Below are positions 17,489-26,676 of a DNA stretch of 64,000 nt, one piece after another. The notes under the pieces are model-generated. The model saw only the letters and a program-made list of their open reading frames with translations. It had not been told where the DNA came from and searched no databases. This stretch comes from Rhizobium sp. Pop5. GTDB lineage: Bacteria; Pseudomonadota; Alphaproteobacteria; Rhizobiales; Rhizobiaceae. The stretch covers positions 1,178,001 through 1,242,000 of the forward strand of contig NZ_CP099399.1 in NCBI RefSeq assembly GCF_024721175.1, read 5' to 3'. The translations under genes and the position numbers were made by a program. How positions within the stretch are numbered: the stretch's first letter is position 1; every line of letters starts with the position of its first letter.

Positions 17489-19906
17489 ATGACGAAGAAA
17501 ACGTCTGTAGCGAGCAGCACCGCCTACCCTGTTCTGCCCTTGCGCGACATCGTGGTTTTCCCGCATATGATCGTGCCGCTGTTCGTCGGACGGGAAAAGT
17601 CGATCCGTGCGCTCGAAGAGGTCATGGGTTCCGACAAGCAGATCATGCTGGTGACGCAGATCAACGCCAGCGACGACGATCCGGACCCTTCGGCGATCCA
17701 CAATGTCGGCACCGTGGCGAACGTATTGCAGCTGCTCAAGCTGCCTGATGGCACCGTCAAGGTTCTCGTCGAAGGCCGTGCACGCGCCGAGATCGACGCC
17801 TATACCAGCCGCGAGGATTTCTACGAGGCGCTCGGCCATGTGCTCGACGAGCCGCATGACGATCCGGTCGAGTTGGAAGCTCTGTCGCGCTCGGTCGTTT
17901 CGGAATTCGAGAGCTATGTGAAGCTCAACAAGAAGATTTCGCCCGAAGTGGTTGGCGCCGCCAGCCAGATCGACGACTATTCCAAGCTCGCCGATACGGT
18001 CGCCTCGCATCTGTCGATCAAGATCACCGAGAAGCAGGAAATGCTGGAGACCACCAGCGTCAAGGCCCGCCTCGAAAAGGCGCTCGGCTTCATGGAAGGC
18101 GAGATCTCGGTCCTGCAGGTCGAAAAGCGCATCCGCTCGCGCGTCAAGCGCCAGATGGAGAAGACCCAGCGCGAATACTATCTCAATGAGCAGATGAAGG
18201 CGATCCAGAAGGAGCTCGGCGACGGCGAGGAAGGCCGCGACGAGATGAGCGAGCTTGAAGAGCGCATCTCCAAGACCAAATTGTCCAAGGAAGCCCGTGA
18301 AAAGGCCGATGCGGAGCTGAAGAAGCTGCGCCAGATGAGCCCGATGTCGGCCGAAGCCACCGTCGTGCGCAACTATCTGGACTGGCTGCTCGGCATCCCC
18401 TGGGGCAAGAAGTCGAAGATCAAGGCCGATCTCAACAATGCCGAGAAGATCCTTGAAGCCGATCACTTCGGTCTCGACAAGGTCAAGGAGCGCATCGTCG
18501 AATATCTCGCCGTGCAGGCCCGCGCCACCAAGATCAAGGGTCCGATCCTGTGCCTCGTCGGCCCTCCGGGCGTCGGCAAGACCTCGCTCGCCCAGTCGAT
18601 CGCCAAGGCGACCGGCCGTGAGTATGTCCGTATGGCTCTCGGCGGCGTTCGTGACGAAGCCGAAATCCGCGGTCATCGCCGCACCTATATCGGCTCGATG
18701 CCCGGCAAGGTCATCCAGTCGATGAAGAAAGCGAAGAAGTCCAACCCGCTGTTCCTGCTCGACGAAATCGACAAGCTCGGCCAGGATTATCGTGGCGACC
18801 CGTCTTCGGCCCTGCTCGAGGTGCTCGATCCTGCGCAGAACTCGACCTTTATGGACCACTACCTGGAAGTCGAATACGACCTGTCGGACGTGATGTTCAT
18901 CACGACGGCGAATACGCTGAACATTCCTGCGCCTCTGATGGACCGCATGGAGATCATTCGTATCGCCGGCTACACCGAGGATGAAAAGCGCGAGATCGCC
19001 AAGCGGCACCTGCTGCCGAAGGCCATCAAGGAACATGCGCTGCAGCCGGAAGAATTCTCGGTCAGCGACGACGCCCTGATGGCGATCAGCCAGCAGTATA
19101 CCCGTGAAGCCGGTGTCCGCAGCTTCGAACGCGAACTGATGAAGCTCGCCCGCAAGGCGGTCACCGAGATCATCAAGGGCAAGACGAAGTCCGTTCATGT
19201 GACGGCCGCCAACATTGCCGACTATCTGGGCGTTCCGCGCTTCCGCCATGGCGAAGCCGAGGGCGAGGATCAGGTCGGCGTCGTGACCGGTCTTGCCTGG
19301 ACGGAAGTCGGCGGCGAACTGCTGACCATCGAAGGCGTGATGATGCCGGGCAAGGGCCGCATGACGGTCACCGGCAATCTGAAGGATGTGATGAAGGAAT
19401 CGATCTCGGCAGCGGCTTCCTATGTCCGCTCGCGCGCCGTCGATTTCGGCATCGAGCCGCCGCGCTTCGACAAGAGCGACATCCACGTGCACCTGCCGGA
19501 AGGCGCAACGCCGAAGGATGGCCCCTCGGCAGGCGTGGCGATGGCGACCGCCATCGTCTCGATCATGACCGGCATCCCGGTGAACAAGCATGTGGCCATG
19601 ACCGGTGAAATCACCCTTCGCGGCCGTGTGCTGCCGATCGGCGGTCTCAAGGAAAAGCTGCTGGCAGCACTTCGTGGCGGCATCAAGAAGGTGCTGATTC
19701 CGGAGGAAAACGCCAAAGATCTGGCGGAGATTCCGGACAACGTGAAGAACAGCATGGAGATCATCCCGGTATCCCGGATGGGCGAGGTGATCAAGCATGC
19801 ACTGATCCGGCGGCCGGAGCCGATCGAGTGGGATGGCACGGTGGAAACGCCGGTCATCGCATCGGTCGAAGGCCTTGATGATACGGGCGCAGCCATAGCG
19901 CATTGA
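17489..19906 (+). CDS. lon: ATP-dependent Lon protease
   Basis: An 805-residue protease. An amino-terminal substrate domain (YPVLPLRDIVVFPHMIVPLF) is followed by a helical region with a long charged coiled coil. The AAA+ module has Walker A GPPGVGKT and Walker B NPLFLLDEIDKL. The proteolytic domain has the catalytic serine in PKDGPSAGVAM near residue 680 and the lysine in the GRVLPIGGLKEKLLAA block. It degrades misfolded and regulatory proteins. The ATG at 17489 has GAAAGGAC nine bases upstream, which decides against the frame start at 17447. It is monocistronic, between two terminators. Confidence 0.98.
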   Translation: MTKKTSVASSTAYPVLPLRDIVVFPHMIVPLFVGREKSIRALEEVMGSDKQIMLVTQINASDDDPDPSAIHNVGTVANVLQLLKLPDGTVKVLVEGRARAEIDAYTSREDFYEALGHVLDEPHDDPVELEALSRSVVSEFESYVKLNKKISPEVVGAASQIDDYSKLADTVASHLSIKITEKQEMLETTSVKARLEKALGFMEGEISVLQVEKRIRSRVKRQMEKTQREYYLNEQMKAIQKELGDGEEGRDEMSELEERISKTKLSKEAREKADAELKKLRQMSPMSAEATVVRNYLDWLLGIPWGKKSKIKADLNNAEKILEADHFGLDKVKERIVEYLAVQARATKIKGPILCLVGPPGVGKTSLAQSIAKATGREYVRMALGGVRDEAEIRGHRRTYIGSMPGKVIQSMKKAKKSNPLFLLDEIDKLGQDYRGDPSSALLEVLDPAQNSTFMDHYLEVEYDLSDVMFITTANTLNIPAPLMDRMEIIRIAGYTEDEKREIAKRHLLPKAIKEHALQPEEFSVSDDALMAISQQYTREAGVRSFERELMKLARKAVTEIIKGKTKSVHVTAANIADYLGVPRFRHGEAEGEDQVGVVTGLAWTEVGGELLTIEGVMMPGKGRMTVTGNLKDVMKESISAAASYVRSRAVDFGIEPPRFDKSDIHVHLPEGATPKDGPSAGVAMATAIVSIMTGIPVNKHVAMTGEITLRGRVLPIGGLKEKLLAALRGGIKKVLIPEENAKDLAEIPDNVKNSMEIIPVSRMGEVIKHALIRRPEPIEWDGTVETPVIASVEGLDDTGAAIAH

Positions 19907-19951
19907 GTGGCGCTTGCCACATTTATGCCCCATTGGCGCAAAAGACGCGAA

Positions 19952-19979
19952 AAGGCTGGCGGAAACGCCAGCCTTTTTT
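19952..19979 (+). terminator. Terminator after lon
   Basis: AAGGCTGGCG pairs with CGCCAGCCTT around a GAAA tetraloop and is followed by TTTT. It lies 46 bases downstream of the lon stop. Confidence 0.93.
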
Positions 19980-20112
19980 GTGAAAACGTCATGGAGACGC
20001 TTGCTTTTCCTTGATTTGCAGGGCTTTTGGGTTCCCGGCGGGCCTGATGAAACCTATTCTGCGCCTAGCTTACATTTGAGTCGTTTCATACCATTTAGAA
20101 AGGGGTGGAAAC

Positions 20113-20388
20113 ATGAACAAGAATGAACTCGTGTCCGCAGTAGCCGAAAAGGCTGGACTGACGAAGTCTGACGCGGCTTCCGCTGTCGACGCGGTTTTCG
20201 ACGTTGTACAGGCCGAACTCAAGAACAAGGGCGACATCCGCCTCGCGGGTTTCGGTAGCTTCACTGTTTCTCATCGTGCCGCAACGAAGGGCCGCAACCC
20301 GTCGACCGGCGCTGAAGTCGACATTCCGGCACGCAACGTGCCGAAGTTCACGCCCGGCAAGGGCCTGAAGGATGCCGTCAACGGCTGA
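20113..20388 (+). CDS. hupB: DNA-binding protein HU
   Basis: A 91-residue histone-like protein with the classic HU/IHF fold: MNKNELVSAVAEKAGLTKSDA, the dimerisation block GDIRLAGFGSFTVSHRAA, the DNA-binding arm KGRNPSTGAEVDIPA, and the PKFTPGKGLKDAVNG end. It compacts and bends DNA. The ATG follows AAAGGGGTGG at normal spacing. It has its own transcription unit between the lon terminator and the terminator at 20436. Confidence 0.97.
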   Translation: MNKNELVSAVAEKAGLTKSDAASAVDAVFDVVQAELKNKGDIRLAGFGSFTVSHRAATKGRNPSTGAEVDIPARNVPKFTPGKGLKDAVNG

Positions 20389-20435
20389 TTGGATAGTCCG
20401 CCAGCCGTACACGAGAGCGGCTGCGCAGGATTTCG

Positions 20436-20472
20436 GAGGGGTTCGGCATCGCTGAGCCCCTCTTTGTTTTTG
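20436..20472 (+). terminator. Terminator after hupB
   Basis: GAGGGGTTC (20436-20444) pairs with GAGCCCCTC (20454-20462), with one wobble, and is followed by TTTGTTTTTG. It ends the hupB unit and isolates the riboswitch leader that follows. Confidence 0.85.
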
Positions 20473-20512
20473 TCGCTTGCCGCATGCAGCGCTTTGTTCT
20501 ACGAACGAAGCC

Positions 20513-20656
20513 GTTCTCAGGGCGGGGTGAAAGTCCCCACCGGCGGTAAGGGCTGCGGCCCGAGCCCGCGAGCGCCTTCCGAAGCTTTAGCCGGGGAGGG
20601 GTCAGCAGATCCGGTGCGATTCCGGAGCCGACGGTATAGTCCGGATGAAAGAGAAT
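20513..20656 (+). promoter_or_regulatory. FMN riboswitch (RFN element)
   Basis: The closing stem pairs GTTCTC (20513) with GAGAAT (ending 20656). The conserved arms follow in order: AGGGCGGGGTGAAAGTCCCC, ACCGGCGGTAA, AGCCCGCGAGCG, a variable arm, GGTCAGCAGATCCGGTG, TTCCGGAGCCGACGGTATAG and CCGGATGAAAGAGAA. All landmark bases of the RFN aptamer are present. It lies 96 bases before the start codon of a DMT-family transporter, so flavin mononucleotide should repress that gene. Confidence 0.97.
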
Positions 20657-20752
20657 GAGCGTGACCGCATGCGGGCAGGGAACTGCCTGTTTCTGCGTGC
20701 CGTCGCCTCATACGTCCTGATTTATGTTTGGTCCTTGTTCCGGATGGAAGAC

Positions 20753-21652
20753 ATGAATCAGAATTCCCTTGCAGTCCCGCGTTCCCGCGCCTTTGCCGGC
20801 GCAGCCTTCATGGTGCTCGGAGGCGTGGCCTTCTCGCTCCTGAATGTGGTCACCCAATGGCTGACCATGAAGCTCGCCTTTCCCCCGGCCTCCACGGCCT
20901 TCTGGCAATATGGCTTCGCCTTCCTTTTCTCTTTGCCCTTTCTGCGCAAATCAGGCCTTTCCGCCATGCGGACGGATTATCCGTGGCGGCATGTCGTGCG
21001 CGTCGTCTTTGCCGCGCTCGGCGTCGAGGCCTGGGTTTCGGGCCTTGCCTCGGTGCCGATCTGGCAGGCGATCGCACTCGTCATGACCTCGCCCTTTTTC
21101 ATCATCCTCGGCGCCCGCCTGTTCCTCGGTGAACGAGTCGGCCCCGCCCGCTGGGCGGCGACGGCTGTCGGCTTTGGCGGCGCGATGATCATCCTCCAGC
21201 CATGGTCGGACAGCTTCAGCTGGGCAGCTCTGCTACCTGTTCTCTCGGCGCTTCTCTGGGGCGCATCGTCTCTCATCACCAAGAACCTGACCGGCATCGA
21301 GAAGCCCGAGACCATCACCGTCTGGTTGCTGGTGATGCTGACGCCGATCAACGGCGGCCTGGCATTAGCCGCAGGCTTCGTCGTGCCGACGGGCACGACG
21401 CTGGCTCTCTTCCTGCTGGCGGGCCTCCTGACTGTTGTGGCGCAATATCTGCTGACCCTTGCCTATGCCAGCGCCGACGCCGCCTACGTGCAGCCGTTCG
21501 ACGACCTCAAACTACCGCTGAACGTGCTCGCGGGCTGGCTATTCTTCGGCTATGCGCCGGCCGGCTATCTTTGGCTCGGGGCAGCACTCATTCTCGCCGC
21601 GTCGCTTTTCATCATGAGGAACGAGATGCGCCGGGAAAGGGAACCGGCCTGA
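20753..21652 (+). CDS. ribN: Riboflavin transporter RibN (EamA/DMT family)
   Basis: A 299-residue inner-membrane protein with ten predicted helices arranged as two EamA repeats (for example FMVLGGVAFSLLNVVTQWL in the first and LLPVLSALLWGASSLITKN in the second). Homologues under FMN riboswitches in rhizobia are the RibN riboflavin importers, so the aptamer just upstream makes this assignment much stronger than the fold alone. The ATG at 20753 has GGAAG five bases upstream; the upstream in-frame ATGs lie in or just after the riboswitch and are not used. It forms a single-gene unit. Confidence 0.88.
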   Translation: MNQNSLAVPRSRAFAGAAFMVLGGVAFSLLNVVTQWLTMKLAFPPASTAFWQYGFAFLFSLPFLRKSGLSAMRTDYPWRHVVRVVFAALGVEAWVSGLASVPIWQAIALVMTSPFFIILGARLFLGERVGPARWAATAVGFGGAMIILQPWSDSFSWAALLPVLSALLWGASSLITKNLTGIEKPETITVWLLVMLTPINGGLALAAGFVVPTGTTLALFLLAGLLTVVAQYLLTLAYASADAAYVQPFDDLKLPLNVLAGWLFFGYAPAGYLWLGAALILAASLFIMRNEMRREREPA

Positions 21653-21812
21653 CGCAGACCCTCTGAAATGTCGTGGGCGATCGGCACCGGCGGCGACGCG
21701 ACGCTCTGGATCGCCGTCCGTAGGTGATGAAAGCCGCTGGAACTATCAAGCAGACGACTTCGCCTTTCTGTACTCCTTGCCCATCCTGCGAAGGTCGGAC
21801 GGCCCGACGGAC

Positions 21813-22712
21813 CTAGGTCATGAATTTGGGCAGCGCGGCCGCCAATGCGTCGACGGCGAGACGGATCCTGAGCGGCAGGTGCGGTGTCTGCAGCCACAGT
21901 GCATGGCAGTCGTAGAGAAACTCCGGCTGACCCGGCAGCAACACTTCGAGCGCTCCAGCCCGCACGCGGTCGCGGATGAGCCAGTAGGGCAGCCAGGCGA
22001 GCCCCATGCCCGCCGTTGCCGCATCTGCGATCGCATCGAGATCATCGAGCCGCAATCGGCTATTCGGCCGAACTTCCACCGGAGACGGGTCTCCACGTGG
22101 AAAGAGCCATGGGCTGAAGCGGGCAGAGCGTGCATAGATGATCGCGTTGTGCCCGCCAATATCTTCGATCTGCTCCGGTCTGCCATGCGTATCGAGATAG
22201 CTCGCCGAGGCGCAGACCACCATGCGCTGGCGCGCGACGCGTCGGGCGATAATGCCTGACCTGTCTGCCAGTTCACCGGTACGGATCGCGAGATCGTAAC
22301 CGTTATCGGCGAGATCGATAATGGGATCGCTGAGCGAAAGATCGAGTTCGAGGTTCGGATATCGCTTTGCGAGCTCGATCAGAACCGGCAGCGCGCAGTG
22401 CCGCCCAAAATGCACGGGCATTGTGACCCGCAGCTTTCCGCGTGGTTCGGAAAGATGATCGATCGCGAGCGCATCCGCGGCCTCTGTTTCGACAAGGATC
22501 ATCCGACAGCGTTCATAATAGGCGCGTCCGAAATCCGTCAGGCTCTGCCGGCGCGTCGTCCGGCTGATAAGGCTGACCCCCAATCGCTCTTCCAGAAAGC
22601 GGATGTGCTTGCCGACCATGGGTCCGGATAGGCCGAGTGCTGCTGCCGCTGCCGCAAACGAGCCCAGATCCACGGCCTTCACGAAGACGGTCATGCTGGT
22701 GAGACGATCCAT
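21813..22712 (-). CDS. LysR-family transcriptional regulator
   Basis: A 299-residue regulator. The amino-terminal winged helix reads MDRLTSMTVFVKAVDLGSFA, then LGLSGPMVGKHIRFLEERLG, a typical LysR recognition helix. The effector-binding domain follows (GKLRVTMPVHFGRHCALPVL, DLAIRTGELADRSG). It is divergent from the oxidoreductase gene at 22817, the classical arrangement in which a LysR protein controls its neighbour. A palindrome in the shared promoter is listed separately. The inducer is unknown. Confidence 0.92.
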   Translation of the reverse strand: MDRLTSMTVFVKAVDLGSFAAAAAALGLSGPMVGKHIRFLEERLGVSLISRTTRRQSLTDFGRAYYERCRMILVETEAADALAIDHLSEPRGKLRVTMPVHFGRHCALPVLIELAKRYPNLELDLSLSDPIIDLADNGYDLAIRTGELADRSGIIARRVARQRMVVCASASYLDTHGRPEQIEDIGGHNAIIYARSARFSPWLFPRGDPSPVEVRPNSRLRLDDLDAIADAATAGMGLAWLPYWLIRDRVRAGALEVLLPGQPEFLYDCHALWLQTPHLPLRIRLAVDALAAALPKFMT

Positions 22713-22768
22713 ATTGCAAACTCGCAGTTTCTTCTGTCTTGCCTTTTGGCCAATTTATCTTTCTTGAT

Positions 22769-22785
22769 TGAGTTGTCATAGCTCA
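22769..22785. promoter_or_regulatory. Candidate LysR binding palindrome
   Basis: TGAG (22769-22772) and CTCA (22782-22785), separated by nine bases, form an inverted repeat in the 104-base gap between the divergent LysR and oxidoreductase genes. Position and symmetry fit a LysR operator (T-N11-A type). Confidence 0.4.
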
Positions 22786-22816
22786 TTCGGTTCAATTGTT
22801 TTGGAGTTTGTGGGAA

Positions 22817-23806
22817 ATGGCACGCATAATCCGATTTCACGAATTCGGTGGCCCCGAAGTTCTCCGCCTTGAAGATATGGATATTCCTGCCCCCGGGCCG
22901 GGGCAGGTTCAGATCCGCGTCAAGGCTCTTGGGATCAACCGGGCAGAAGCTCTGCTACGATCCCGCACCTATATCGAAACCGCGCCGTTGCCGTCGGGCC
23001 TCGGCCTCGAGGCGGCAGGCATCATCGAGGCCATAGGGGAAGACGTCGACGGCTTTGCGCCTGGCGACGCCGTCAGCATCATTCCGCCGATCTCGATGGT
23101 GCGCTCGCCGGCTTATGGTGAGCTCGTGACATTTCCCGCCGAGCTCATTGTCAGGCATCCATCGACACTTTCCTGGGAGGAAGCTGCCGCTGTCTGGATG
23201 TCGTATCTGACTGCTTACGGCGCTCTCATCGATATTACCCGACTTTCAAGAGGGGAATTCGTGGCAATCACCGCCGCCTCGAGCAGCGTAGCTCTCGCTG
23301 CAATCCAGATCGCCAACGGGATCGGCGCCACACCGATTGCGATCACCAGAACGTCTTCGAAGCGCCAGGCATTGCAGGAGGCTGGTGCCGCGCATGTCAT
23401 CGCATCGGATGAGGAGGACTTGGAAGCACGACTGAAGGAAATCACTGGGCAAGGGGGCGTTCGCGTCGTCTTCGACGCCGTGGCCGGGCCTATTTTCGAA
23501 CCGCTGACGGCGGCGATGTCACCAGGCGGCATTCTCATTGAATACGGTGGATTAAGCCCGCGGCCAACACCGTTTCCTTTGCCTGCCGTGCTCGGCAAAT
23601 GCCTGACGCTCCGTGGCTATCTCGTCCATGAGATTATCCGCGATCCGGCGCGGCTGCAGTCCGCAAAGACCTTTATTTTCGAAGGGCTCGCGTTCGGCAC
23701 GCTGAAGCCAGTCATATCAAGGACATTCCCCTTCGAGCAGATCGTCGAGGCGCATCGCTTCCTGGAATCGAACGAGCAGTTCGGCAAGATTGTCGTGACG
23801 GTCTGA
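22817..23806 (+). CDS. Zinc-type alcohol dehydrogenase-like / quinone oxidoreductase family protein
   Basis: A 329-residue medium-chain dehydrogenase/reductase. It starts MARIIRFHEFGGPEVLRLED, has a GroES-like domain (GLGLEAAGIIEAIGEDVDGF, GDAVSIIPP) and a Rossmann domain (VAITAASSSVALAAIQIANG). The zinc-ligand cysteines of true alcohol dehydrogenases are missing, so it is likely a zinc-free NADPH-dependent quinone or enone reductase. The usual glycine-rich GxGxxG is replaced by ASSSVAL. The ATG at 22817 follows GGGAA. It is divergent from, and probably controlled by, the LysR gene. Confidence 0.85.
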   Translation: MARIIRFHEFGGPEVLRLEDMDIPAPGPGQVQIRVKALGINRAEALLRSRTYIETAPLPSGLGLEAAGIIEAIGEDVDGFAPGDAVSIIPPISMVRSPAYGELVTFPAELIVRHPSTLSWEEAAAVWMSYLTAYGALIDITRLSRGEFVAITAASSSVALAAIQIANGIGATPIAITRTSSKRQALQEAGAAHVIASDEEDLEARLKEITGQGGVRVVFDAVAGPIFEPLTAAMSPGGILIEYGGLSPRPTPFPLPAVLGKCLTLRGYLVHEIIRDPARLQSAKTFIFEGLAFGTLKPVISRTFPFEQIVEAHRFLESNEQFGKIVVTV

Positions 23807-23832
23807 TCCGGCTCTGCTGGATGATGTCTCAA

Positions 23833-23859
23833 GCCCGGCCTGCAACTTGCCGGCCGGGC
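23833..23859. terminator. GC-rich hairpin between convergent genes
   Basis: GCCCGGCC (23833-23840) pairs with GGCCGGGC (23852-23859). No U-tract follows on either strand. Its place between the convergent oxidoreductase and aldo/keto reductase genes suggests a terminator-like role. Confidence 0.4.
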
Positions 23860-23878
23860 CTGAATGATCCGTCAGGGC

Positions 23879-24865
23879 CTACCAGCGCTGATGCACATGC
23901 GGCGCAATCAGCCGCTCGTAGATCTCGCGCGTTGCCGCGATGACATCGGCCGAAAGCGGTGCGAGGCCGGCTGCGGCCGCATTGGCCTCGGCCTGCTCGG
24001 CATTGCGGGCGCCGGGAATGACGACGGTGACGGCATCGCTCATCAGGATCCAGCGCAGCGCGAACGCGGCCATGGTCGCCCCCGCCGGAACGAGCTTGCG
24101 CACTTCCTCGACCGCCTGAAGACCGACTTCGAAGGGAACGCCGGCGAAGGTCTCGCCGACATCGAAGGCTTCGCCGTGGCGGTTGAAGCTGCGGTGGTCA
24201 TCACTTGCAAACTTGGTGTCGCGGGTGATCTTTCCGGAGAGCAGGCCGCTTGCCAGCGGCACGCGGGCGATGATCGCCACGTTCCTGCGGCGCGCTTCCT
24301 GGAAGAACAGGTGATCGGGCCGCTGGCGGAAGATATTATAGATGATCTGGATGCTGACGACGCCGGGATATTCGATCGCCTTCAGCCCGTCCTCGACCTT
24401 TTCGACGCTGACGCCGTAACCCTTGATCTTGCCGGCCCTTTGCAGCTCGTTCAGCCCCTCGAAGACTTCAGGCTGGTAAAGCACCTCGCGCGGCGGGCAG
24501 TGCAGCTGCACGAGGTCGAGGCTGTCGACGGCGAGATTCTCCAGGCTTCGGTCGATGAAGCCTTCCAGATTGGCCTTGGTATAGCCTTCCGCGACATGCG
24601 GGTTGAGGCGGCGGCCCGCCTTGGTGGCGACCATCGGGCGCTCGCTGCCGCGCGTCTTCAAGACGTCGGCAATGATCTTTTCCGAGCGGCCGTCGCCGTA
24701 AACGTCGGCTGTGTCGATGAAGGTCATGCCGGCATCGAGCGCGGCATTCAGTGCCGCGCGGCCGTCGGCCTCGCTGATATCGCCCCAGGAGCCGCCGATC
24801 TGCCAGGCGCCGAAGCCGACATTGGTGACGGTGAACGGCATGCGGCCAAAAGCATGGTGTTTCAT
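23879..24865 (-). CDS. Aldo/keto reductase
   Basis: A 328-residue AKR-fold oxidoreductase. It contains [17 protein letters not shown], the catalytic aspartate/tyrosine block [19 protein letters not shown], the lysine in MVATKAGRR, the histidine in DLVQLHCPP, and the carboxy-terminal NADPH loop [15 protein letters not shown]. It reduces aldehydes or ketones with NADPH; the substrate is unknown. The ATG at 24865 is chosen because GGAGG lies seven bases upstream. It converges on the oxidoreductase gene. Confidence 0.93.
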   Translation of the reverse strand: MKHHAFGRMPFTVTNVGFGAWQIGGSWGDISEADGRAALNAALDAGMTFIDTADVYGDGRSEKIIADVLKTRGSERPMVATKAGRRLNPHVAEGYTKANLEGFIDRSLENLAVDSLDLVQLHCPPREVLYQPEVFEGLNELQRAGKIKGYGVSVEKVEDGLKAIEYPGVVSIQIIYNIFRQRPDHLFFQEARRRNVAIIARVPLASGLLSGKITRDTKFASDDHRSFNRHGEAFDVGETFAGVPFEVGLQAVEEVRKLVPAGATMAAFALRWILMSDAVTVVIPGARNAEQAEANAAAAGLAPLSADVIAATREIYERLIAPHVHQRW

Positions 24866-25010
24866 GAAATCCTCCATAGGTGATGAAAGGCACTGGACCT
24901 ATCAGGCAGATGACTTTGCCGCAATTGTCGATCCGGCCTTGATCGGTCGCCCCGATGAAATATCGTCGCGTTACAAGGCTTCAACTGCAATGGATGCAAA
25001 AGGAAAGATC

Positions 25011-25412
25011 ATGGAGTTCAAACCCGCCGGCTCTCGTCCCTCGATGCAGGCCCCGGCCGATTATTTCACCGGCGCTGTTCGTCAAGATCCCCTCATCGAA
25101 GCGCCGTCGCCTGCCCGGGTGAGGGCGACATCCGTCACCTTCGAGCCTGGCGCCCGCTCGGCCTGGCACACGCATCCGCTCGGCCAGACGCTGATCGTCA
25201 CGTCAGGCAAAGGCCTTGCCCAGAGTTGGGGGAGCGAAATCCAGGAGATTCGCCCCGGCGACACGATCTGGTTCACGCCTGGTGAAAAACATTGGCACGG
25301 TGCCGGCCCGGACACGGCGATGACGCATATCGCCATCCATGAAGCGCTGGATGGCAGCGTAGCAGACTGGCTGGAGCAGGTCAGCGACGAGCAATATTCC
25401 GGCAAGGCCTGA
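25011..25412 (+). CDS. Cupin-domain protein
   Basis: A 133-residue single-domain cupin. Motif 1 is [20 protein letters not shown] with the HxH-type metal ligands. Motif 2 is [20 protein letters not shown]. Small cupins of this type often accompany aldo/keto reductases and oxidoreductases in rhizobia. The ATG at 25011 has AGGAAAG upstream; the open frame extends far upstream across the direct repeat but without protein-like sequence. Its function beyond metal binding is unknown. Confidence 0.8.
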   Translation: MEFKPAGSRPSMQAPADYFTGAVRQDPLIEAPSPARVRATSVTFEPGARSAWHTHPLGQTLIVTSGKGLAQSWGSEIQEIRPGDTIWFTPGEKHWHGAGPDTAMTHIAIHEALDGSVADWLEQVSDEQYSGKA

Positions 25413-25417
25413 GGCGA

Positions 25418-26023
25418 TCAGAGCCGTTTCAGGCAATAGGAAAAATGCGCATGTGATTCGACCGTCAGAAACTCGAATTGCCAGCCGTAATCCTTGCAAA
25501 ACTTGGTGACCGCCTCGACGACGCCATAGACGATCGGCTTAACCGTGTTGCCGGTGCAGAAATCATGCCCTGCGATGCGCCCGGTCCGCTTCACCTTCTT
25601 CTCGCAGAGCAGCAGTTCCTGCCAGGTGAGTTCGAAGGAATGATCGGTATCGATATAGGCCCAGTCGAGGAAGTCGTCCTCAAAATCGGCAAGCTTTTCG
25701 AGCGATGTGCCCTGCATCAGATGCAGCCGGCCAGCCTCGATCTCGGCCGCGAACTGCGTATGGATCGAATCGAGACCGGAGCTGTAACGGTCCATCGACC
25801 AGGGATCGATGAGGTAAAGCTGCGCCGGGCGGTTCTTTTGGAGGATCTCCGCCGTATATTCGCCGAAGGCTGCTCCCACCTCGACGCCGATGCCGCCGTT
25901 TGGGATGCGGTAGAGCAACTCGCCGCGATCCGGCAGCAGGCGGGCGTTTTCCATATGGTGGGCGCTGAGCGCAGTGCGCGGCATGTTCGCCCGGAGCGCC
26001 TGCCTTTCTTCACGTGTCTTCAT
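25418..26023 (-). CDS. Class I SAM-dependent methyltransferase-like protein
   Basis: A 201-residue protein with the SAM-binding motif I IGVEVGAAFGEYTAEIL and an acidic strand-2 end (LYLIDPW). The DWAYIDTDHSFE block matches the Methyltransf_24 type (small-molecule or sugar methyltransferases). The substrate is unknown. The start is set at the ATG at 26023 (MKTREERQALRANMP), where protein-like charged sequence begins; the frame is open to 26107 but that part looks non-coding. It is convergent with the cupin gene. Confidence 0.75.
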   Translation of the reverse strand: MKTREERQALRANMPRTALSAHHMENARLLPDRGELLYRIPNGGIGVEVGAAFGEYTAEILQKNRPAQLYLIDPWSMDRYSSGLDSIHTQFAAEIEAGRLHLMQGTSLEKLADFEDDFLDWAYIDTDHSFELTWQELLLCEKKVKRTGRIAGHDFCTGNTVKPIVYGVVEAVTKFCKDYGWQFEFLTVESHAHFSYCLKRL

Positions 26024-26186
26024 CTTTGATCTCGGATTGCGGGCGATCGATGCCCTGATGCGGTTCGAGGGGAACGTAGGAGCAGCCGATGCTGATGACA
26101 ACAGCATGACAGGAATTTGCTTCTTTCAGACAAACCGCTAAGTTCCACCAGTGGACTGACGGAAAAGCCTCGGGAGGAGCGATTTC

Positions 26187-26540
26187 ATGAGACGCATTTG
26201 GCCTGAAGAATTCAACGCCATCATCAGCGGAGCCGAAGAGGTCACGCTGGAGGCACCGGCCGAAGTGGGCGAAGCGCCGCTACGTCGCCAGGCGCTGAAA
26301 GCGCGGATCACCATGGAGGATTACGAGCGGATCTGGCCGCTCGCCGAAATGCGCTTCCGGCTTGGTGAAAAAGATGGCAAGGCCATCACCCTGATCACCA
26401 CCAATCCTCACTATCACGCCTGGCACCCGAAGGACGGCGGTAGCGTCGATGCCGTGTCGGAGAGCGGTCGGCACTACAAGACCGATTATATCGTCGTGCA
26501 CTTCCTGCTCGATGACGTAAAGGAAACGTCCCCAGCCTGA
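26187..26540 (+). CDS. Hypothetical protein
   Basis: A 117-residue soluble protein (MRRIWPEEFNAIISGAEEVT, later LITTNPHYHAWHPKDGG) with no signal peptide or membrane segment. I do not recognise a family. GGGAGGAGC lies nine bases before the ATG, and the balanced composition supports a real gene. It precedes the glutathione peroxidase gene on the same strand with a hairpin in between, so co-transcription is possible but not shown. Confidence 0.7.
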   Translation: MRRIWPEEFNAIISGAEEVTLEAPAEVGEAPLRRQALKARITMEDYERIWPLAEMRFRLGEKDGKAITLITTNPHYHAWHPKDGGSVDAVSESGRHYKTDYIVVHFLLDDVKETSPA

Positions 26541-26551
26541 CATAGGTTGAG

Positions 26552-26580
26552 CACCGGTGCGGCCGGAAGCCGCACCGGTG
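26552..26580 (+). terminator. Hairpin after the hypothetical gene
   Basis: CACCGGTGCGGC (26552-26563) pairs perfectly with GCCGCACCGGTG (26569-26580). There is no following T-run, so it may pause or terminate only weakly before the glutathione peroxidase gene. Confidence 0.5.
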
Positions 26581-26676
26581 GCGTCCTCAAGCCAAGTTGA
26601 TTCCGACCCTGATGACAGCGGCAGTGACATCGCTAAGCTTGGCGAAACTTATCTTTTGAGAAATCGGAGGGCTCCC

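Larger units (their letters stand above)
21721..24920 (+). repeat. Imperfect 44-bp direct repeats flanking the LysR/oxidoreductase/AKR cassette
   Basis: The segment 21721-21764 and the segment 24877-24920 agree at 38 of 44 positions. Both begin TAGGTGATGAAAG and both contain CTATCA-GCAGA-GACTT-GCC. In one frame they encode similar peptides (YQADDFA). The three genes between them (LysR regulator, zinc-type dehydrogenase-like oxidoreductase, aldo/keto reductase) form the cassette. Neither copy is inside a complete gene. Confidence 0.6.

Noticed and set aside
17393..19933. 846-residue open frame on the minus strand
   Set aside because: It lies exactly antisense to lon and is rich in Arg, His and Asp, the usual shadow of a high-GC gene with strong codon bias.
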